This document shows, one piece after another, positions 8,369 through 16,981 of a stretch of 39,330 nucleotides of DNA; within the stretch, counting starts at the first letter, position 1, and each line of letters begins with the position of its first letter. The notes below the pieces were generated by a model that was given only the letters and a program-made list of their open reading frames with translations, had not been told where the DNA came from and ran no database searches. Position numbers and translations under genes: made by a program. The DNA comes from Actinomycetes bacterium. GTDB lineage: Bacteria > Actinomycetota > Actinomycetes > Actinomycetales > Microbacteriaceae. The DNA lies in the NCBI GenBank assembly GCA_021779075.1, contig JAJYBG010000004.1, positions 1-39,330 on the forward strand. Direction: 5' to 3'.

Positions 8369-9307
8369 TCAGCCGAACAGATTCTTCTGCTTCAGCCACT
8401 CCGTGGCGATGTTCTGCGCGGATTCCTTGCCGACCGAGCTCTTGGTGTTCATCTCGATGAGGTCCGCGGTGGTGAGGTTGGCCTGCACCTTGTCGAGCGC
8501 CTGGGTGACGGCGGCGTCGGCCTTGCCGGAGTTGATGAGCGGAACGACGTTCTGCGCGAGGACCATGTGGTCCGGATCCGCCAGCGTCACGAGGTTGTTC
8601 TGGGTGATCGACGGAGTGGTCGAGTAGATGTCGGCGAGCTGGGCCTTGCCGTCGAGCAGCGCCTTGAGCGTGTTCGGGCCGCCGCCGTCGTTGATCGGCA
8701 GCAGGGTGGCGCTCACTCCGTAGACGCTCTTGAGGCCGGGGATGCCGTACGGCCGGGTCTGGAACTCCGGGTTCGCGGCGACGGTGATCGGGTCGGTGAC
8801 CTTCTTGAGGTCCGCGAGGCTCGTGACGCCCCACTTTTCGCTGAAGGCCTTCGTGACGTTGTACGAGTCGGCGTCCTGCGCCGCAGCCTGGTCGAGTACC
8901 TCGTAGCCCTGCGGAACCGCCGTCTTCAGCGCCGTGTACACGTCATCGCTCGACTGGGCCGTCGCCTTCGCGTCGAAGTACTGCAGCAGGTTGCCGGTGT
9001 ACTCGGGCACGAGGTCGATCGAGCCGTCCTTCAGTGCGGCGATGTAGGCGTCGCGGGCGCCGATGTTCGGGGTGACCGTGGCGGCGACGCCGCTCGCCTG
9101 CAGCGCGTCGGCGTAGACGTAGGCGAGGATCTCGCTCTCCGGGAAGGCGGCCGATCCGACGGTGATGCTCGTCACCGGCGCACCGGTCGAGGGCGGTGAG
9201 CTTGCCGGGTTGTTGTCGCCGAGCGGGTTGCTGGATGCGCATCCTGCGAGGGCGGCGGCGAGGGCGAGCACCCCCGCGGCGGCGGTCAGGCGGATGGTTC
9301 TGGCCAT
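8369..9307 (-). CDS. Osmoprotectant ABC transporter substrate-binding lipoprotein (ProX/OpuCC type)
   Basis: This 312-residue protein has a lipoprotein signal: a charged start, an Ala/Leu core and the lipobox L-A-G-C with Cys23. The mature part matches the quaternary-amine binding family (ITVGSAAFPESEILAYVY near the start, then VPEYTGNLLQYF). It would capture glycine betaine, choline or a similar solute outside the membrane. The ATG at 9307 has a good AGGAAA ribosome site and lies inside the last 22 bases of the upstream permease gene. Order on the minus strand is ATPase, permease, permease, binding protein, then the disulfide oxidoreductase. The exact ligand cannot be told from sequence alone. 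Confidence 0.88.
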   Translation of the reverse strand: MARTIRLTAAAGVLALAAALAGCASSNPLGDNNPASSPPSTGAPVTSITVGSAAFPESEILAYVYADALQASGVAATVTPNIGARDAYIAALKDGSIDLVPEYTGNLLQYFDAKATAQSSDDVYTALKTAVPQGYEVLDQAAAQDADSYNVTKAFSEKWGVTSLADLKKVTDPITVAANPEFQTRPYGIPGLKSVYGVSATLLPINDGGGPNTLKALLDGKAQLADIYSTTPSITQNNLVTLADPDHMVLAQNVVPLINSGKADAAVTQALDKVQANLTTADLIEMNTKSSVGKESAQNIATEWLKQKNLFG

Positions 9308-10023
9308 GGGATTTCCTTTCGGGACGGCTGGTGCGTGGTGGTGGGGGCATCGGGGATCCGGGCGGCGCGCACGCCGCGCGGAGTGGCGAGGCGCTGGGCG
9401 ATGACGAACACGCCGTCAGCGGCGAGGGCGAGGGCGATGACGACGAGCGAGCCGCCGAGCATCTGGGCGTAGTCGCGGATCGCCAGGCCGTCGATGAGGA
9501 AGCGGCCGAGCCCGCCGAGCGGCAGGAACGCCGCGACCGTCCAAGTGGCGATGACCTGCAGGCACGCCGAGCGGATGCCGCCGAGGACGAGCGGGAGCGC
9601 GAGCGGGAACTCGACGCGCCAGAGGACCTGCCAGCCGGTGAATCCGATCGCCTTGGCGGCGTCGACCGTGTCGCGGTCGACCGCCTGCACCCCCGCGTAC
9701 GCGCCGGCGATGATGGGCGGCAGCGCGAGGATGACGAGCGCGATGAGCGGGGCGAGGAGGTCGCTGCTCACCAGGAGCGCCAGGACGGTGACGAGGCCGA
9801 GCGTCGGCAGCGCCCGCAGCGCCCCGGTGAACGGCACGACGATCTCGCGACCGCGGCCGGTGTGGCCGACGGCGAGACCGGCGGGAAGCGCGATCGCGAC
9901 GGCGAGCGCAAGGGTGAGCCCGGTGTAGTCGAGGTGCTCGAGGATGCGCCATCCGATGCCGCCCGGACCCGCCCAGTTGCCGGCGTCGGACAGCCAGGCG
10001 AAGGCCTGCGAATAGGGGTTCAC
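9286..10023 (-). CDS. Osmoprotectant ABC transporter permease
   Basis: This 245-residue membrane protein of the OpuCB/OpuCD type has six predicted helices and the permease EAA-like loop (DAAKAIGFTGWQVLWRVEFP) that contacts the ATPase. The start is the GTG at 10023, which overlaps the stop of the preceding permease as GTGA; the longer open frame upstream is charged and not membrane-like. It pairs with the next permease to form the transmembrane channel of the importer. Its end overlaps the binding-protein gene by 22 bases, a sign of tight coupling. Confidence 0.87.
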   Translation of the reverse strand: MNPYSQAFAWLSDAGNWAGPGGIGWRILEHLDYTGLTLALAVAIALPAGLAVGHTGRGREIVVPFTGALRALPTLGLVTVLALLVSSDLLAPLIALVILALPPIIAGAYAGVQAVDRDTVDAAKAIGFTGWQVLWRVEFPLALPLVLGGIRSACLQVIATWTVAAFLPLGGLGRFLIDGLAIRDYAQMLGGSLVVIALALAADGVFVIAQRLATPRGVRAARIPDAPTTTHQPSRKEIPWPEPSA

Positions 10024-10709
10024 GACGGCTCCGCCTCGACGCCGAGCAGGGTCGCCGTCGCTCGGCCGGCCCGACGACTCGGGCGCGCCCACGGCATGAG
10101 GAGGCGACCGGCGAGCACGAGCAGCAGATCGAAGACGACCGCGATGACCACCGTGCCGACGATGCCCACCCAGATCTCCGTCGGGAAGTAGCGCTGGTAG
10201 CCGTCAAGGAAGAAGAAGCCCAGCGAGTTGACGCCGATGAGCGAGCCGACGGTGACGAGGCTGACGGTGCTCGCCGAGACGACGCGCACCCCCGCGAGGA
10301 TCACGGGGCCGGCGAGTGGCAGCTCGACGCCCCAGAAGCGGCGCCATCCGCCGTAGCCGACCGCCGTCGCCGACAGCGTGACCTGCCCGTCGACCGAGGC
10401 GAGCGCGTCGGCGGTGGCGCGCAGCATGAGCGCGAGGGCGTAGATCGTCAGCGCCACCTCGACGTTGAGGGGGTCGAGGATCCTGGTGCCGAGCAGGGAC
10501 GGCAGCAGGACGAAGAGCGGCAGCGACGGGATGGCGTAGAGGATGCCGCCGATCGACAAGAGCACGCCCCGCGAGAGGCGGTAGCGGTTCGCCAGCTGGC
10601 CGAGCGGTATCGACAGCGCGGTGCCGGCGACGATGGGCGGAACGCTCAGCCAGACGTGCTGTAGGCCGTAGCGCGCGATCTGGTCCCAGTTCGCGACGAT
10701 CCAGGTCAT
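10020..10709 (-). CDS. Osmoprotectant ABC transporter permease
   Basis: This 229-residue permease has an ordered set of hydrophobic helices, GILYAIPSLPLFVLLPSLLG near residue 55 and an EAA-like loop (SATAVGYGGWRRFWGVELP) near residue 113. It is related to the second permease of the operon and would form a heterodimer with it. The ATG at 10709 overlaps the ATPase stop as ATGA, so translation is coupled. The family handles quaternary amines such as glycine betaine or choline. Confidence 0.87.
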   Translation of the reverse strand: MTWIVANWDQIARYGLQHVWLSVPPIVAGTALSIPLGQLANRYRLSRGVLLSIGGILYAIPSLPLFVLLPSLLGTRILDPLNVEVALTIYALALMLRATADALASVDGQVTLSATAVGYGGWRRFWGVELPLAGPVILAGVRVVSASTVSLVTVGSLIGVNSLGFFFLDGYQRYFPTEIWVGIVGTVVIAVVFDLLLVLAGRLLMPWARPSRRAGRATATLLGVEAEPS

Positions 10710-11449
10710 CGCAGGATGCTCCGCGGGCGCCCGGCGTCGATGAATCCGCTGACGAACTCGTCGGCCGGGTTGTCGAGCAGTTCGCGCGGCGCGCCGAGCT
10801 GGGCGAGGATGCCGCCGTGGCGGAAGAGCGCGACCTGGTCGCCGAGCAGAAACGCCTCGTCGATGTCGTGCGTGACGAAGACGATCGTCTTGCCGAGTTC
10901 GCGCTGGATGCGCTGCAGCTCGACCTGGAGCTCGGCGCGCACGATCGGGTCGACGGCACCGAAGGGCTCGTCCATGAGGAGGATGTTGGGGTCGGCAGCG
11001 AGCCCGCGGGCGACGCCGACGCGCTGCTGCTGCCCGCCGGAGAGCTGGGCCGGGTAGCGCTGGGCGAGATTCGGATCGAGGCCGACGACGGCCATGAGCT
11101 CGCGGGCGTGCTCGCGGGCGGTTCCCCGCTTCGCGCCGCGCAGCAGCGGGACGGTGGCGATGTTGTCGAGCACCGTGCGGTGCGGCAGCAGGCCGGAGTT
11201 CTGCATGACGTAGCCGATGGAGCGCCGTAGCGCGACCGGTTCGAGGCCGCCGATGTCGTTGCCGTCGATGAGGATCGACCCGCTGCTCGGGTCGACCATG
11301 CGGTTGATCATGCGCAGAATCGTGGTCTTGCCGCTGCCGGACGACCCGACGAAGACGGTCGTCTGCCGGGCGGGGATGACGAGGTCGAGGCCGCTCACGG
11401 CGAGCGTCCCGTCGGGAAAGCGTTTGGAGACCTGGCGGAACTCGATCAC
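10706..11449 (-). CDS. Osmoprotectant ABC transporter ATP-binding protein (OpuCA/ProV type)
   Basis: This 247-residue ATPase has Walker A GSSGSGKTT, a Q-loop in YVMQNSGLLPH, signature LSGGQQQRVGVARGLA, Walker B ILLMDEP and the switch histidine in FVTHD. The open frame runs further upstream, but the GTG at 11449 begins the true domain (I-E-F-R-Q-V-S-K-R-F). No C-terminal CBS pair is present, unlike longer OpuCA or ProV proteins, so ionic-strength sensing through CBS domains is absent here. It is the first gene of the importer operon, 13 bases downstream of the DUF427 gene. Confidence 0.88.
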   Translation of the reverse strand: MIEFRQVSKRFPDGTLAVSGLDLVIPARQTTVFVGSSGSGKTTILRMINRMVDPSSGSILIDGNDIGGLEPVALRRSIGYVMQNSGLLPHRTVLDNIATVPLLRGAKRGTAREHARELMAVVGLDPNLAQRYPAQLSGGQQQRVGVARGLAADPNILLMDEPFGAVDPIVRAELQVELQRIQRELGKTIVFVTHDIDEAFLLGDQVALFRHGGILAQLGAPRELLDNPADEFVSGFIDAGRPRSILR

Positions 11450-11462
11450 GCGCCGACCGGCC

Positions 11463-11765
11463 TCAGTCGAGGACTTGCGCGAACTTCCAGAACGCGACGT
11501 AGTTGGAAAAATCCTTGCCGACGCGGTCGAACGCGGTGGGCAGCGGTTCCGGGTAGCTCCATGCCGTGTCACGGTAGGCCTTGCCGCCGACATTCAGCGT
11601 GAAGTACTGGCATTCGCCCTTCCACGGGCACGTGTACGGGGTCGGGCTCTTCTCGAAGTATTCGGTCTTCACCGCTTCGGGCGGGAAGTACCAGTTGCCC
11701 TCGATGCGAATCAGCTCCTCGCTCGGTGCCTCTGCGACCACCGTGCCGTCGACTACTGCCTTCAC
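11463..11765 (-). CDS. DUF427 family protein
   Basis: This 100-residue protein fits the DUF427 family: a short beta-rich protein with the conserved Y-T-C-P-W-K-G-E-C-Q-Y-F core at residues 43-54 and a tail containing YVAFWK. The GTG at 11765 is preceded by AAAGAGG. The cellular role of the family is not firmly known. It lies just upstream of the ABC importer on the same strand, so it may share the transcript. A short inverted repeat lies 22 bases ahead of its start. Confidence 0.8.
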   Translation of the reverse strand: MKAVVDGTVVAEAPSEELIRIEGNWYFPPEAVKTEYFEKSPTPYTCPWKGECQYFTLNVGGKAYRDTAWSYPEPLPTAFDRVGKDFSNYVAFWKFAQVLD

Positions 11766-11786
11766 GACGCACCTCTTTCCGTTTCC

Positions 11787-11806
11787 GTCATCTCAAGCTA
11801 GATGAC
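11787..11806. promoter_or_regulatory. Inverted repeat upstream of DUF427/ABC operon
   Basis: GTCATCT and AGATGAC form a perfect 7-base inverted repeat around a CAAGCT loop. It lies after the DinB-family stop and just before the DUF427 ribosome site. It could be an operator or a short hairpin. No T-run follows on the minus strand, so a rho-independent terminator is unlikely. Confidence 0.3.
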
Positions 11807-11820
11807 CGCCTCGGTTATTC

Positions 11821-12333
11821 CTAGGTCCGTTCCAGGACCCCGCGGATGAACGCGGCCTGGCCGAGATGCTGGAGGTCGTCGCTGACGATGCTGACCAGTC
11901 GGGCGGCGAGGGTCACCGGCGGACTCCAGTTCCGGTCGACCACGCGGTCAAGGTCGGACTCGCTCAGTGTGCCCAGATAGGCGACCGTGCGGTCGCAGAC
12001 GGCTTCGATGTATCCGAGGAGCAGCTCGGCGGCAATGCCTTTCACCGCGCCGACTTCGTCCGCGCTTTGCCTATATCCGGTCGCGGAGGAGTCGAATGGC
12101 AGCCCGAAGCGGTCGACCCAACCGTCCGCGATCCAGACCTCGTCGGTCCCCGCGGCGTCCGCGACCTGGGCGTCCTGCACGCGCCCGACATGCCAGAGCA
12201 GCCAGGCGATGGTGTTCGCCTCGGGGTCGAGCCTGCCCTCGAGAAGCTCGGGCGTAAGGCTTCGCGCCACTGTGCCGGCGATCGACCGCACCCGGCCGAT
12301 CGCATCCACCAGGACCTCTGCGCTCGTCGTCAC
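11821..12333 (-). CDS. DinB-family (DUF664-like) protein
   Basis: The protein is 170 residues, started at a GTG at 12333 because the upstream part of the open frame is not protein-like and lies antisense to other sequence. The helical bundle shows NTIAWLLWHVGRVQDAQ near residue 41 and DDLQHLGQAAFIRGVL near the C-terminus; the histidines H49 and the late H form the usual metal triad of the DinB/YfiT fold. Such proteins include mycothiol- or bacillithiol-dependent enzymes and many of unknown role. No clear ribosome site is seen, so the exact start is uncertain. Confidence 0.72.
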   Translation of the reverse strand: MTTSAEVLVDAIGRVRSIAGTVARSLTPELLEGRLDPEANTIAWLLWHVGRVQDAQVADAAGTDEVWIADGWVDRFGLPFDSSATGYRQSADEVGAVKGIAAELLLGYIEAVCDRTVAYLGTLSESDLDRVVDRNWSPPVTLAARLVSIVSDDLQHLGQAAFIRGVLERT

Positions 12334-12379
12334 GCCGTCGACGCTACGCCACGGGGGCGCGAATGCGGCAGGCCTTCCC

Positions 12380-14293
12380 TCAGACGTCGGACGTCGTCGC
12401 TTGGGCGATGACAGCGGGGGGCGGGCCGTTGACGCCCTCCTCCTCGACCGGCTCGCGATCCCAGGCGCGGAGTCGGCGCAAGAGGCTGCGCTTCTTCTGC
12501 ATGTGGTCCTGCATCCTGCCGAGGATTCCGGCCAGCATCCGGATGGCCTCGTCGATGTACGGTCCCTTGTTGAGCATGACGCACTCGGCGCGCTCAGCCA
12601 TCGCCGCATCGGTGACCTCCGCCCGGGAGGGGATGCCGGTCCTGGCCATCGAGTCCAGGACCTCAGTGGCCCAGATCACGGGCGCGTGGGCCGCCTCGCA
12701 GAGCCAGAGGATCTCCTCCTGGACCTCGGAGAGCCGCTCGAAGCCGACCTCCACCGCGAGGTCGCCGCGGGCGATCATGACGCCGATACGGTCCCAGCGC
12801 ATCGCCTCGAGGAGGATCTGCGGCAGCGCGTCGAACCCGGCGACGGTCTCGATCTTGAGCACGACGCCCAGACCGCCCTCCGGCACCTGGTCGAGGCGGT
12901 TCAGCAGGTCGCGCACGTCGTTCTCACTGCGGACGAAGGACATCTCCACGATGTCGGCGTGCCCTTTCACGAACTCGAGATCCTCGATGTCCTGCTCGGT
13001 CAGGGCGGAGAGCGAGAGCCGGGTGTCGGGGAGGTTGATCCCCTTCTCGGCACCGAGCTTGGTTCCCGCGACCCCTGCGGCACGCACCTCCACCGTCAGC
13101 GCGCCCGGCGAGACAGCGGTGATGACGCCGCTGATCTTGCCATCGTCGAGCAGCACCCTCTCGCCCGGCCTGGCGTCCGCGAAGACGTCGGGCAGGGTGC
13201 ATCCGATCCGATGCAGGGCATCGGTCGTGGGTTCGACGGGGCTGAGGTCGTCGGAGAGGACGATCCGGTCGCCGCGCCGCACCAGGATCGTCCGTTCGGC
13301 CTGCGGGAGCGGGCCGATGCGGGCGTTCCGGCTCTTCGTGCCGGACTTCTTCCCGTCGGACAGGATCATCCCGGGCACAAGGTAGGCGGTCTGCCGGAGC
13401 GAGACCAGGCAGCCCGCGGCGGTGACCCTCTCGACGGTCATGGTCCGGCGCGCTCCGCGGGCATCCACGGTCTGGATCCGCTCGCCGACGCGGCGGCTGC
13501 CCACCCAGGCGGGCTCCTGCAGCGGGACGGCCGGGACGGAGGGCTGTCCGGCGTCCGGGGGCGGGGTTCCCAGCCAGACCCGGGCGGGCTCGATCACCGC
13601 CCCGAGCGCGTCACGAGACGGCCGGACCTTGAGTACGGACGGGCCGGGCTGGATGGGACCGGTGCGCAGCTTGGGGCCGCCCAGGTCCATGGACACCAGG
13701 CACGGCCGGTGGGAGGAGGCCGTCCCGGCGCGGATGTTGGCGAGCATCGCCTCCCATGTCGCCGGATCGTCGTGAGCGCAATTGATCCGCGCGATGTCCA
13801 TGCCGCTTTCCAGCATGTCGCGCACGAGCGGCGGGTCGGAGGCGGCCTCGGTCGGAAGCGTCACCATGATTCGCGTGACCCGGCCCGCCGGCTGCGGGCC
13901 GAGCAGGGCGACCGCATTGCGGGAGAGCAACTCCGCACCGTCCGGGACGGACGGTAGCGGCAGGTCGCTCTCGACCCGCCCGGTGAGACGGGCCAGTCTG
14001 CGAAGCAGCGCGTCGATGCTGACGAGCACATGCGACTCGGTCCTGCCGAGCGAGGAGAGGCCCTGATCGGAGAGGCGGGCCTGCAACTCGCGCATGTCGT
14101 GCCGGCGCAACTCCACGTAGTGAATAAGGTTGGCGGCGCTGTAGCGGTGATTCGGTCGGACGGCCTCGATCTGCGCGGCATTCCGTACTTCGGCGTCGAG
14201 AATCGCCTGACGGAGAAAGCTGACATCCGCGAACAGCGCGTCGAGTTCAGCGCTCTGCGCCGTCGCGGACCCCTCGGCTTCCTCGTTCGGCAC
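12380..14293 (-). CDS. Divergent pyruvate-kinase-like protein with N-terminal extension
   Basis: This 637-residue protein matches pyruvate kinase in its barrel and B domains only. Seen are ARINCAHDDPATW (168-180), SMDLGGPKLRTG (201-212), KIETVAGFD (480-488), IARGDLAVE (507-515) and ATEVLDSM followed by PSRAEVTDAAMAERAE (about 542-568). The usual loop ending in SGETA reads NKGPYI, and the C-terminal regulatory domain is missing; about 57 mostly charged residues replace it. About 135 residues of helical sequence precede the barrel. It starts at a GTG with a GGAG ribosome site. It may be a metabolic enzyme with altered activity; housekeeping glycolytic function is doubtful. Confidence 0.75.
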   Translation of the reverse strand: MPNEEAEGSATAQSAELDALFADVSFLRQAILDAEVRNAAQIEAVRPNHRYSAANLIHYVELRRHDMRELQARLSDQGLSSLGRTESHVLVSIDALLRRLARLTGRVESDLPLPSVPDGAELLSRNAVALLGPQPAGRVTRIMVTLPTEAASDPPLVRDMLESGMDIARINCAHDDPATWEAMLANIRAGTASSHRPCLVSMDLGGPKLRTGPIQPGPSVLKVRPSRDALGAVIEPARVWLGTPPPDAGQPSVPAVPLQEPAWVGSRRVGERIQTVDARGARRTMTVERVTAAGCLVSLRQTAYLVPGMILSDGKKSGTKSRNARIGPLPQAERTILVRRGDRIVLSDDLSPVEPTTDALHRIGCTLPDVFADARPGERVLLDDGKISGVITAVSPGALTVEVRAAGVAGTKLGAEKGINLPDTRLSLSALTEQDIEDLEFVKGHADIVEMSFVRSENDVRDLLNRLDQVPEGGLGVVLKIETVAGFDALPQILLEAMRWDRIGVMIARGDLAVEVGFERLSEVQEEILWLCEAAHAPVIWATEVLDSMARTGIPSRAEVTDAAMAERAECVMLNKGPYIDEAIRMLAGILGRMQDHMQKKRSLLRRLRAWDREPVEEEGVNGPPPAVIAQATTSDV

Positions 14294-14368
14294 GGTCGAT
14301 CACTCCATCTCGGCAGCAGCTGCGCTCGTTACCGCGAACGGCCTGCCCTGCGCGGGCGTCGGGCTGGT

Positions 14369-14545
14369 CTACTTGTGTGTCGTGTCGTGGCTCGCGGCGT
14401 GGTGGATCTTGTCCGCCGCCGTCTTCAGCGCGTTCTCCACCGCGTCGGTGGCCTCGTTGACCTTGCCCTCGACGGCGTCCACGACGTTGTCGGTGACCTT
14501 CTTGGCGCCTTCAGCACCTTTTTTGATGCTCTCTCCAGCGGTCAT
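14369..14545 (-). CDS. Small Ala/Lys-rich helical protein (CsbD/late-embryogenesis-like)
   Basis: This 58-residue protein starts at the ATG at 14545, with a strong AAGGAG ribosome site seven bases ahead. It is one long amphipathic helix of Lys, Ala, Glu, Asp and Val with a His-rich tail, and repeats of the V-D-A-V-E-G-K / D-A-V-E-N-A-L kind. This resembles small stress-related proteins that are unfolded until they bind a surface. No enzymatic motif is visible. The longer open frame begins at 14608 but lacks a ribosome site. Confidence 0.65.
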   Translation of the reverse strand: MTAGESIKKGAEGAKKVTDNVVDAVEGKVNEATDAVENALKTAADKIHHAASHDTTHK

Positions 14546-14891
14546 GATGACTCCTTCATCTCGTTGTCCCGAATCTACGCTCCGGTGAAGACGGTCGCCA
14601 AGGACCAAAGTCCCAGAGGAAAAGATGGCGAATTCCGGTCCATGAAGCGATCGGCCGGCGACGTTGAGGCCGCTGGTCGAGTCCGACTCCGGTCTCTACC
14701 CGTTCCGGTTGCACCATCAGACCGGCCAGATGGGAATCGGTGTCGCCGGAAAAAGCTGATCGGCATCACGGTGCTGACGACCGCCACCGCGCTGATGTTC
14801 GCCGATACACCAAACCTGCACCTTGGCCACCATGGTCGTGGCGGCTCATCGCGGCCGTTGCGCTCATGGTCGCCTACGAGCCTGGCTTGTA
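14546..14891. other. 346-base intergenic stretch
   Basis: No coding frame here is convincing: none shows a family motif or a clear ribosome site. It separates the small helical protein gene from the end of the SipW fusion gene. I see no hairpin followed by a T-run and no tandem repeat. It may hold the promoter of the small protein near 14560-14620, but no consensus boxes stand out. Confidence 0.4.
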
Positions 14892-16880
14892 CTAGATCAC
14901 GACGAAGCTCGCGCTCACTCCCGGCGTGAGCGGGGACGAGGTCGCCCTCAGGGTGTAGATTCCGGCCCGATCGATGCTGCACCCCGAGAAGGCGGCGACG
15001 CCCGACACCGCCGCCTTCGGGTTGCTCATGCAGTTGAGGGTCGCCCCAGCGGGATTCGTGATCGCCAGAGTGACCGATGCGGTGCTGGTCGTGGTGTTCC
15101 CGAACGCGTCGAGCACGGCGACGACCGGCTGGGTCGCGAAGGTGATCGACCTGACCGAGTTCGAGGGCGATGAAGTGAAGCTCAGCCGGGTCGCGGGGCC
15201 GGCGCTGATGGTGAAGCTGGCGCTCGTCGCCGAACTCAGGCCGAAGGCCGTCGCGGTCAACGTGTAGGTCCCCGCCTTCCCGATAGCGCACCCGCTGAAG
15301 GTCGCGGTGCCGTTCACTGCCGCCTTCGGGTTCGCGGCGCAACTCAGCGTCGCCCCGGCCGGGGTGGTGATCGACAGGGTGATCGAGGTCGTGCCTGAGG
15401 TCGTGTTGCCGCTCGCATCCTGAATGGCGACGGTCGGCTGGATGTCGAACGCGGCGCCGCTGAGCGCCGACGAAGGCGAGGTGGTGAAGGCCAGCTTGCG
15501 CGGGGTCGTGAAGATGAAGAACGTGGAGCTGACCCCGCTCTGCAGGCTCGCCGAGCTGGCGGTGAGCACGTAGCTTCCGGCCTGATTGATCCGGCAGCCA
15601 TCGAAGGCAGCGACTCCCGCGACAGCGTTCTTGGGGTTGCTCGTGCAGACGAGCTTCCCCTTGGCGATGGTCAAGGCGACCGGAGCGGTGCTGCTCGTGA
15701 CCGTGTTGCCGCCGGCATCCTGCACGGCGACCACCGGCTGGGTGGTGAAGGCCACGTTGCGGGCCGCGTTGCTGGGACTCGTCGTGAAGACCAGCTTGCT
15801 CGCCGCGCCAACGGAGACGACGACGGTGCCGCTGATGGCCGAGGACAAACCCGGCGAGGTTGCCGTCAGGGTGTAGGTGCCGGCCTTGTCGATCGTGCAA
15901 CCCGAGAACCCGCCGGTTCCGGAGGCAGCGGCGACCGGGTTGGCACTGCAGCTGAGGGTGGCGCCCGCAGGGGTGCTGATGGACAGCGTCACCGGAGCGG
16001 TGCTGATGGTCGAGGAACCGCTCGAGGTCTGGATCGCGACCACCGGCTGGATGCCGAAGGCGATGCCGCCCGTCGAGTTGGACGGATTGGTCGTGAAGGC
16101 GAGTTTGGCCGGACTCAGCGCCGTGGAGGCGACCCAGTTGTTCGCTGCATTCGTCGTGCTCCCGGTGAACGCCGCGCTCGCGGCCGGGACGATCGGGGCG
16201 ATGGCGACCATTGCGGCGCAGAGAAAGAGAAACATCACCGACAGGGCGCTCTCCGGGCCGATGCGTCCGGCCAAAGTGCGGATGCCAGGGTACGGCGGCC
16301 GAGAGTGCCCGGATCGACGGTCGCCTCGTCCTCGGGTCTCGCCCCGCGACGCGAGGAACTCGATGACCAGCGCGAGCAGCGTCACCGCGATCCATGCGGC
16401 GAAGGGGACGAGAAGGCCGTGCTGCAGCCAGTAGGCCGGAAGGCCGATCCACGGAATCAGCAGGCAGCTCACCGCGATGATGTCGGCTCGGGCCAGCGGC
16501 GCGCTGTCGACGTCCCGGTTGGCGTCGCCCGCGGTGATCAGGCTGCCGTCAGGATTGATTCCGACGATGCGATGCAGCCGGATGCCCGGCTCCGCCGAGC
16601 CTGCGGGAGCCCGGAAGGTCACCACCCGACCGAGCGGAGTCGGCGCGTCCGCCGACAAAGGCTGGGAGAGCACGACGTCGCCGATGGCGATGTGCGGCAT
16701 CATCGAGCCGCTCTGCACGACCGTTCCCGTGAGGCCGAAGGCCATCGGGAGTGTGGCGCAGGCGGCAAGCGCGACGAGGAAGACCAGGTAGCCGCGCGCG
16801 AGAACGCGCACGACCAAGAGCCCCCAGTCCACGACGACTGCGCGACGCGTCTGAGGCTCCTGGGCCGGCTCCCCTGTCAT
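14892..16880 (-). CDS. SipW-type signal peptidase I fused to SipW-type cleavage segment and four Ig-like repeats
   Basis: This 662-residue protein starts with an archaeal/ER-type signal peptidase: QSGSMMP with catalytic Ser59, RLHRI with His103 and GDANRDVD with Asp119/Asp125; a His rather than a Lys base marks the SipW class. Helices lie near 21-45 and 155-176. A third helix near 212-232 ends in ASAAFTGSTTNAANNW (234-249), which looks like the signal of a SipW substrate. Four repeats of about 100 residues follow (from about 259), each with K/R-L-x-F-T-x-x-P-S at its start and a Cys-x16-Cys pair suited to a disulfide. It follows a SipW-substrate gene by 101 bases. Enzyme and exported adhesin-like region are thus in one chain. 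Self-cleavage is inference. Confidence 0.8.
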   Translation of the reverse strand: MTGEPAQEPQTRRAVVVDWGLLVVRVLARGYLVFLVALAACATLPMAFGLTGTVVQSGSMMPHIAIGDVVLSQPLSADAPTPLGRVVTFRAPAGSAEPGIRLHRIVGINPDGSLITAGDANRDVDSAPLARADIIAVSCLLIPWIGLPAYWLQHGLLVPFAAWIAVTLLALVIEFLASRGETRGRGDRRSGHSRPPYPGIRTLAGRIGPESALSVMFLFLCAAMVAIAPIVPAASAAFTGSTTNAANNWVASTALSPAKLAFTTNPSNSTGGIAFGIQPVVAIQTSSGSSTISTAPVTLSISTPAGATLSCSANPVAAASGTGGFSGCTIDKAGTYTLTATSPGLSSAISGTVVVSVGAASKLVFTTSPSNAARNVAFTTQPVVAVQDAGGNTVTSSTAPVALTIAKGKLVCTSNPKNAVAGVAAFDGCRINQAGSYVLTASSASLQSGVSSTFFIFTTPRKLAFTTSPSSALSGAAFDIQPTVAIQDASGNTTSGTTSITLSITTPAGATLSCAANPKAAVNGTATFSGCAIGKAGTYTLTATAFGLSSATSASFTISAGPATRLSFTSSPSNSVRSITFATQPVVAVLDAFGNTTTSTASVTLAITNPAGATLNCMSNPKAAVSGVAAFSGCSIDRAGIYTLRATSSPLTPGVSASFVVI

Positions 16881-16981
16881 CGAGCTGCACCCTCACGCCG
16901 CCACGACCGCTACGGGGTGGACTGCAACTCCCAAACGACATCGGCACTTGCCGACTTCCCCTGAAGGGCGTCGATCTGGGC

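Noticed and set aside
11987-13957. Plus-strand open frame of 656 residues
   Set aside because: Antisense to the DinB and pyruvate-kinase-like genes, with no recognisable motif.
14892-16210. Separate gene for the repeat region of the SipW fusion
   Set aside because: The frame is continuous from the peptidase, and I see no ribosome site or start ahead of the repeats.
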